64,000 bases of DNA from Arsenophonus sp046530785 (GTDB lineage Bacteria; Pseudomonadota; Gammaproteobacteria; Enterobacterales; Enterobacteriaceae): the NCBI GenBank assembly GCA_046530785.1, contig JBHEQT010000009.1:17204-81203 (forward strand), given 5' to 3'. Below the pieces are notes generated by a model. The model saw only the letters and a program-made list of their open reading frames with translations, had not been told where the DNA came from and did not search any database. The position numbers and the translations under genes are program-made. Of this stretch, positions 59,473 to 64,000 are shown in pieces (position 1 is the stretch's first letter; the number at the start of each line of letters is the position of its first letter).

Positions 59473-60558
59473 CTAAGTATGCTCTTTTAAGAACATTAAT
59501 TTTGTTTTTAACCATATAATACTATCCTTATATTCATTAGGAAGTAAGGTTTGTATTGTAGTTAGTGAGTTATTTATATCTTTCCAATTATCACTAGATA
59601 AATTTAAATGACCTACTTTACGAGAAGGACGAACTTTTTTTTCATACCAGTGAAGATGAACTAAAGGTAGTGACAACCATCTAGGATTTAATCCTATACC
59701 TATCAAATTAATTAAAATTGTTATACTTTCTATATTAGGAGTAGAAATTGGTAGATTTGAAATAGCTTGAAGATGTAATTCGAACTGACTGATAGAAGCG
59801 CCGTTTTGCGTCCAATGACCGCTATTATGAACACGTGGTGCTAATTCGTTAATTATTAATTTATTATGCACAATAAAACATTCCATTGTCATTATACCAA
59901 TATAATTTAAATTTCTCATAATAGTAGATAGCATTAATTCTGCCTGGATTTGTAGATTTTTATCTATTTCAGGAAAAACAATACTTGCTCGTAAAACGCA
60001 GTTTTGATGTAAATTATATGTTAACGGGTAAAAGACACATTGGTCATGTATATTACGTGCACCGATAAGTGAAACTTCTTCTGAGAATGGAATGACTCTT
60101 TCAACAATTGCCTGACCATAAATTTCATCTGGTAATGTTGATAGGTTATCAGGCGTGATACGCCATTGTCCTTTTCCGTCATAACCACCAGTTCTATATT
60201 TAACAATAACAAAATCTCCTAACTCTCTAAATAGTTCTGGCCATTGTTTTTGATGGGTAAGGACTTTCCAAGAAGAAGTTTCTAGTAATAAAGAATTTAA
60301 TAATTTTTTTTGTAGTAAGCGATCGACAATTTTCGGAAAAATATCACGATTAATAAAGCTAGGGTGACGACCTAATTCAGAGGTAATTGAAGTTTCTGGC
60401 CATTTTTCAATTTCGGCTGTTATGATACTATCTTCATAGGGAATAAAATCTAATTTATCATTAAATCCAATAAGATAAACGTTAAGTCCTAATAGCTCTC
60501 CTGCTTGACGTAACATACGACCCAACTGTCCATTACCAATGACATAAATTGGTTTCAT
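59473..60558 (-). CDS. purK: PurK, N5-carboxyaminoimidazole ribonucleotide synthase
   Basis: ATP-grasp enzyme of purine synthesis that carboxylates AIR with bicarbonate and ATP. It has 361 residues (E. coli 355). The N-terminus YVIGNGQLGRMLRQAGELLG matches the family, as do the ATP-grasp core (FVIVKYRTGGYDGKGQW near 132-148), IVERVIPFSEEVSLIGAR and INELAPRVHNSGHWTQNG. The start overlaps the purE stop by 4 bases, so the two are translationally coupled. A run of eight A residues on the coding strand lies in the C-terminal part (YEKKVRPS). Confidence 0.96.
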   Translation of the reverse strand: MKPIYVIGNGQLGRMLRQAGELLGLNVYLIGFNDKLDFIPYEDSIITAEIEKWPETSITSELGRHPSFINRDIFPKIVDRLLQKKLLNSLLLETSSWKVLTHQKQWPELFRELGDFVIVKYRTGGYDGKGQWRITPDNLSTLPDEIYGQAIVERVIPFSEEVSLIGARNIHDQCVFYPLTYNLHQNCVLRASIVFPEIDKNLQIQAELMLSTIMRNLNYIGIMTMECFIVHNKLIINELAPRVHNSGHWTQNGASISQFELHLQAISNLPISTPNIESITILINLIGIGLNPRWLSLPLVHLHWYEKKVRPSRKVGHLNLSSDNWKDINNSLTTIQTLLPNEYKDSIIWLKTKLMFLKEHT

Positions 60559-61085
60559 TCTATTTCTCTTGGATCGGGATTATTTAAAACATCATTAGTT
60601 TGTTTTAAACGCCAGTTTGATAAACGCTTATAAACATCACTATCTGTGTTAGCAAGAAATTGAATTGCAAACAATGCCGCATTCGCTGCTCCTATTTTTC
60701 CAATTGAAAAGGTAGCCACAGGAATACCTTTTGGCATTTGAAGGATAGAATATAGACTATCAATCCCATTAAGAGTCTCTGTTACAATAGGAACACCAAA
60801 AACAGAAACTAATGTTTTAGACGCTATCATACCTGGTAAATGAGCTGCTCCACCTGAACCAGCAATAATAATCTGAAATCCTTTCTCTTTTGCTTCTTCA
60901 GAGAAGATAAAAAGCTTATTTGGAGTACGATGAGCAGAAATAATTTCTAGATGATAAGGTATTTTTAGTTCAGAAAGCATATCTGCGGCATATTTCATCG
61001 TAATCCAGTCGCTTTTAGAACCCATTATTATTGCGATTTTTGGGTTAGAATATTCTGATTTTTGTTCGTTAAACTGAGAGATCAT
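60555..61085 (-). CDS. purE: PurE, N5-carboxyaminoimidazole ribonucleotide mutase
   Basis: Moves the carboxylate of N5-CAIR to C4, giving CAIR, the step after PurK. It has 176 residues (E. coli 169, with a slightly shorter N-terminus). The substrate site is visible as IMGSKSDWITM near 20-30, ISAHRTPNK with the catalytic histidine, and AGSGGAAHLPGMIASKT. It is the upstream gene of a purE-purK pair as in E. coli. Retaining both suggests at least part of the de novo purine pathway is kept; the other pur genes are outside the window. Confidence 0.97.
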   Translation of the reverse strand: MISQFNEQKSEYSNPKIAIIMGSKSDWITMKYAADMLSELKIPYHLEIISAHRTPNKLFIFSEEAKEKGFQIIIAGSGGAAHLPGMIASKTLVSVFGVPIVTETLNGIDSLYSILQMPKGIPVATFSIGKIGAANAALFAIQFLANTDSDVYKRLSNWRLKQTNDVLNNPDPREIE

Positions 61086-61212
61086 TAATTTCTTATTCCT
61101 TAGTTTAAGTTATTTTTTATAGTAAAATACTTGAAATAATATCATAGATAATAAATAAGAAAAAAGTATTTTTTTAAACATTAATCTCAAAATTAAGATA
61201 ATATGGAAAATA

Positions 61213-61938
61213 TTAATAAAAAGGAAAATAAAGTAGTTCAATTGTTTTAGGTGTTATTTTTATTACTGATCCATTTTGATACCAAGCACCAAGTACTGCT
61301 CGATGTAATATTTTACCATTAATATTAATTTTATGGATATTAGGTCGATGCGTATGGCCATGGATCATCCAATCAACTTGATATTTTTGAAATTTTTCAA
61401 TTACTATTTGTTGATTAACATCTCTAATATACTCTGGCTTAATCTGAATGGAAGATTGGCTTTTTTTACGTATTTTTTCAGCAATACGGTATCGGGTAGA
61501 TAATGGAAGCGATAAAAATAAATGTTGAAACCAACGGTTATATACTCTTTTTCGATAACGTTGATAGGAAATATCATCAATACAAAGTGTATCACCATGT
61601 AATATAAGAATATTACGTCCATGTAGTGTTAATACTTTCTCTGGTGGTAATAAGGTTATTCCGCTTTTTTTAGCAAAGTTTTTACTCAGTAAAAAATCAT
61701 GATTACCATGAATAAAATGGCAAGGAATACCTTTATTTTGTAGTTTTTTAAGTTCTTTGCCTATACCTTCATATAGTATGTTATGATCGTCATCACCAAT
61801 CCAATAATCAAAAAAATCACCTAAAATGTATAATTCTTCAGCTTGAGTTGCTTGTTTTCGTAAAAAATGTAAAAAACAGGAAGTGATAAAAGGTTTTTTT
61901 TCATTTAAATGCAAGTCAGAAATAAATAAACTTCCCAT
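61213..61938 (-). CDS. lpxH: LpxH, UDP-2,3-diacylglucosamine diphosphatase
   Basis: Peripheral membrane phosphoesterase of lipid A synthesis, producing 2,3-diacylglucosamine-1-phosphate. It has 241 residues (E. coli 240). All metallophosphoesterase motifs are present: ISDLHLN near 6-12, LGDFFDYWIGDD, HGNHDFLL and HGHTHRPN, supplying the two-Mn site. Retention implies that the cell still builds lipid A and an outer membrane. In E. coli ppiB lies just upstream, and here it is missing. Confidence 0.97.
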   Translation of the reverse strand: MGSLFISDLHLNEKKPFITSCFLHFLRKQATQAEELYILGDFFDYWIGDDDHNILYEGIGKELKKLQNKGIPCHFIHGNHDFLLSKNFAKKSGITLLPPEKVLTLHGRNILILHGDTLCIDDISYQRYRKRVYNRWFQHLFLSLPLSTRYRIAEKIRKKSQSSIQIKPEYIRDVNQQIVIEKFQKYQVDWMIHGHTHRPNIHKININGKILHRAVLGAWYQNGSVIKITPKTIELLYFPFY

Positions 61939-62703
61939 ATTTTGTAATTATTTATTAACCATTAAATTTTTAATAGTATATTTCAATTTTGAAATTTTGA
62001 TAAAAGGCGCTATAGTCAATTTTAGCTCTTTTAGGATTACAATAATATTCATTCCTTTAAATTTTTCAAAAAATATAGTAACCATAAATATTTTCTGCTT
62101 TTAAGTTAAATCTAGAAACTTACTATTGGAAATAGTAATAAAAATCATCCTACTATTGAATTCGGATCATTATTTTCTAATAATATAGAGAGAGTGTAAT
62201 GTTTATTTTTAATCAGTTATTCTCTTTATTTTTATTAGAATCCTTTAGTTATTTTCATTCTGTAATTAAAATTATAACATTGAATTATAAATCTATTAAT
62301 AACGAAAGGATGAAAATAAAGTTACTCTAAAATTTATCAAAATAATAGAGGTAAATATTTCACCTTTATTGTTAATTTTCATAAAGGTTTTTCTAAGAAA
62401 ATTATTTAAAATCATTTTAAATAATTTATCAGAATCACGATTCTTATAGACTGTGATCTATAATGTAAAAATAAAAAGTAAAATGGTCAGTTTAAAGCAA
62501 CTTAATTATCTTATATCATATAATTTTGATTATGTCAGCAATTGTGAAAAATTGAATAATTTTGTAATCTTATATGATGTTATCTAATTTAGAAGATAGT
62601 AGTAAAATTTATTAGCAAAGCTTTATAGATAACAATGAATCTTTTTTAATTTTAACTAAAGTAATACATTTACCGAAAAATCATTGATAATGGAAAAATT
62701 TCA
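61939..62703. other. lpxH-cysS divergent intergenic region (ppiB position in E. coli)
   Basis: 765 bases between divergently read lpxH and cysS. E. coli has ppiB on the minus strand here; I saw no cyclophilin motif (FHRVI, GGGF, QFFIN) in any frame, so it has been lost or erased. The stretch must hold promoters for both flanking genes, but I cannot place them. Confidence 0.6.
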
Positions 62704-64000
62704 ATGTTAAAAATTTATAATACATTAAGTCGTAAAAAAGAAGAATTTAAATCTATTACTCCAGGAAAAATTGGAATGTATGTTTGTGGTGTTACTATTT
62801 ATGATTTATGTCATATTGGTCATGCTAGAACTTTTGTTGTTTTTGATATGATTACCCGTTATTTGCGTTATCTTGGCTATGATTTGACTTATGTGCGCAA
62901 TATTACTGACGTGGATGATAAGATCATCAAACGAGCAGCTAAAAATTGTGAAACTTATGACACTTTAACATCAAGAATGTTGATTGAAATGTATAAGGAT
63001 TTTGATGCTTTAAATATTTTGCGTCCTGATTTTGAACCAAGAGCAACTTACCATATTAAAGAAATTATTGATTTAATTAAGAGACTAATTAAACGTGGAC
63101 ATGCTTATATTGCAGATAATGGTGATGTTATGTTCTCTATTAATAGTGATCCTCATTATGGATCATTATCCCGGAAAAATCTAGAGCAATTACAATCTAG
63201 AATCCTCGTTAAAATTACTGATGGAAAACTTAATCCATTAGATTTTGTATTATGGAAAATATCTAAACTTAATGAGCCAAGTTGGTTTTCTCCTTGGGGA
63301 GAGGGGAGACCAGGTTGGCATATTGAATGTTCCGCAATGAATAGTAAACAATTTGGCGAGCATTTTGATATCCATGGTGGAGGAATAGATTTGATATTTC
63401 CTCATCATGAAAATGAAATAGCTCAATCAACCTGTATATATAATCAACCATATGTAAACTATTGGATACATACTGGAATGGTTTTGATTAATCAGGAAAA
63501 AATGTCAAAATCATTAAATAATTTCTTTACAATTCGTGATGTATTGACGAATTATGATTCCGAAACGGTACGTTATTTCTTATTATCATGCCTTTATCGT
63601 AAGCAATTAAATTATACCGAAGAAAATTTAAAGAAAGCACGTACAGCAGTTGAGCGTCTTTATATCGCTTTACGAGATACTAATACTAATAATATTAAAT
63701 CTTCTAAAAATGAAATATTTAAGTTTCGTTTTATGGAAGCAATGAACGATGATTTTAATACGCCTAAGGCTTATTCAGTTCTATTTGATTTAGTAACAAA
63801 AATTAATATATTGAAAAACAATGATATGGAAATGGCAAACAATCTAGCAATGCAATTACGACAATTAGCAAATATATTTGGATTATTAACTCAAAATCCT
63901 GAACAATTCTTACAAAGTAAAGTAAAATGTTCTCACAGAAATGAAATAGAAAAAATTGAGTTATTAATTAAAAAACGAAATGATGCACGAAAAAGTAAAC
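62704..64000 (+). CDS. cysS: Cysteinyl-tRNA synthetase (3'-truncated by window edge)
   Basis: Charges tRNA-Cys with cysteine; class I synthetase. The ATG at 62704 gives MLKIYNTLSRKKEEF, like E. coli MLKIFNTLTRQKEEF. 432 codons are seen without a stop (E. coli 461), so about 30 residues are missing past the edge. The HIGH motif is CHIGHAR near 35-41 and KMSKS is present in EKMSKSLNNFF. Zinc ligands are seen as the cysteine in YVCGVT, the cysteine in WHIECSAM and the histidine/glutamate in FPHHENEIAQS. The anticodon-region domain has begun when the window ends. Confidence 0.97.
   Translation, partial: MLKIYNTLSRKKEEFKSITPGKIGMYVCGVTIYDLCHIGHARTFVVFDMITRYLRYLGYDLTYVRNITDVDDKIIKRAAKNCETYDTLTSRMLIEMYKDFDALNILRPDFEPRATYHIKEIIDLIKRLIKRGHAYIADNGDVMFSINSDPHYGSLSRKNLEQLQSRILVKITDGKLNPLDFVLWKISKLNEPSWFSPWGEGRPGWHIECSAMNSKQFGEHFDIHGGGIDLIFPHHENEIAQSTCIYNQPYVNYWIHTGMVLINQEKMSKSLNNFFTIRDVLTNYDSETVRYFLLSCLYRKQLNYTEENLKKARTAVERLYIALRDTNTNNIKSSKNEIFKFRFMEAMNDDFNTPKAYSVLFDLVTKINILKNNDMEMANNLAMQLRQLANIFGLLTQNPEQFLQSKVKCSHRNEIEKIELLIKKRNDARKSK

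Overview
The window looks like part of the chromosome of a strongly reduced, AT-rich gammaproteobacterial endosymbiont. I recognise 32 protein genes, and 30 of them are complete. All have close Escherichia coli counterparts and stand in the E. coli order of the 9-12 minute region: secD-secF-nrdR-ribD-ribH-nusB-(thiL)-pgpA / dxs-ispA-(xseB)-thiI / yajR-cyoEDCBA / bolA-tig-clpP-clpX-lon / ppiD / hha / dnaX-ybaB-(recR)-htpG-adk-hemH / purK-purE-lpxH / cysS. Coding sequence covers only about 32.8 kb (about 51%). The rest is very AT-rich DNA in the places where E. coli carries further genes. Identifiable wrecks of thiL and xseB, and a weaker one of recR, show that these gaps are decayed genes rather than acquired DNA. 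I saw no IS elements, phage genes, tRNA, rRNA or CRISPR arrays. An insect symbiont of the Arsenophonus/Morganellaceae type would fit (inference; the sequence alone does not name the genus).

Layout: 1-6.5 kb holds protein export (secDF), NrdR, riboflavin synthesis (ribD, ribH), nusB, a dead thiL and pgpA. 6.5-11.4 kb holds the isoprenoid genes dxs and ispA on the minus strand, an xseB remnant and thiI. 13.7-20 kb holds the transporter yajR and a complete cytochrome bo oxidase operon, cyoABCDE, on the minus strand. 23.6-30.5 kb holds bolA and the proteostasis block tig-clpP-clpX-lon. ppiD is at 33.6-35.5 kb. Next comes 9.7 kb that is empty except for the 67-codon hha. 45.2-52.1 kb holds dnaX, ybaB, htpG, adk and hemH. 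A 7.4 kb desert follows, then purK-purE-lpxH (minus strand) and the start of cysS (plus strand).

Functionally the retained genes describe an aerobic, protein-exporting cell with an outer membrane. It has heme and quinol oxidase (hemH, cyo), lipid A (lpxH), isoprenoids, riboflavin, purines, and a full set of chaperones and proteases. Two heat-shock (sigma-32 type) promoters, before lon and htpG, are still readable with identical 14-bp spacing. The loss of thiL beside the intact TPP-dependent dxs implies that TPP comes from outside.

The most interesting structures are: (1) a possible recoding signal in dnaX, with nine A residues at codons 403-405, an in-register stop two codons later in the shifted frame, and a 10-bp hairpin 3 nt downstream; (2) many perfect inverted repeats (up to a 38-bp palindrome and a cluster of three adjoining palindromes), found mainly in the gene deserts and at gene 3' ends, where they may act as AT-only terminators; (3) a probable frameshift at the original ppiD start.
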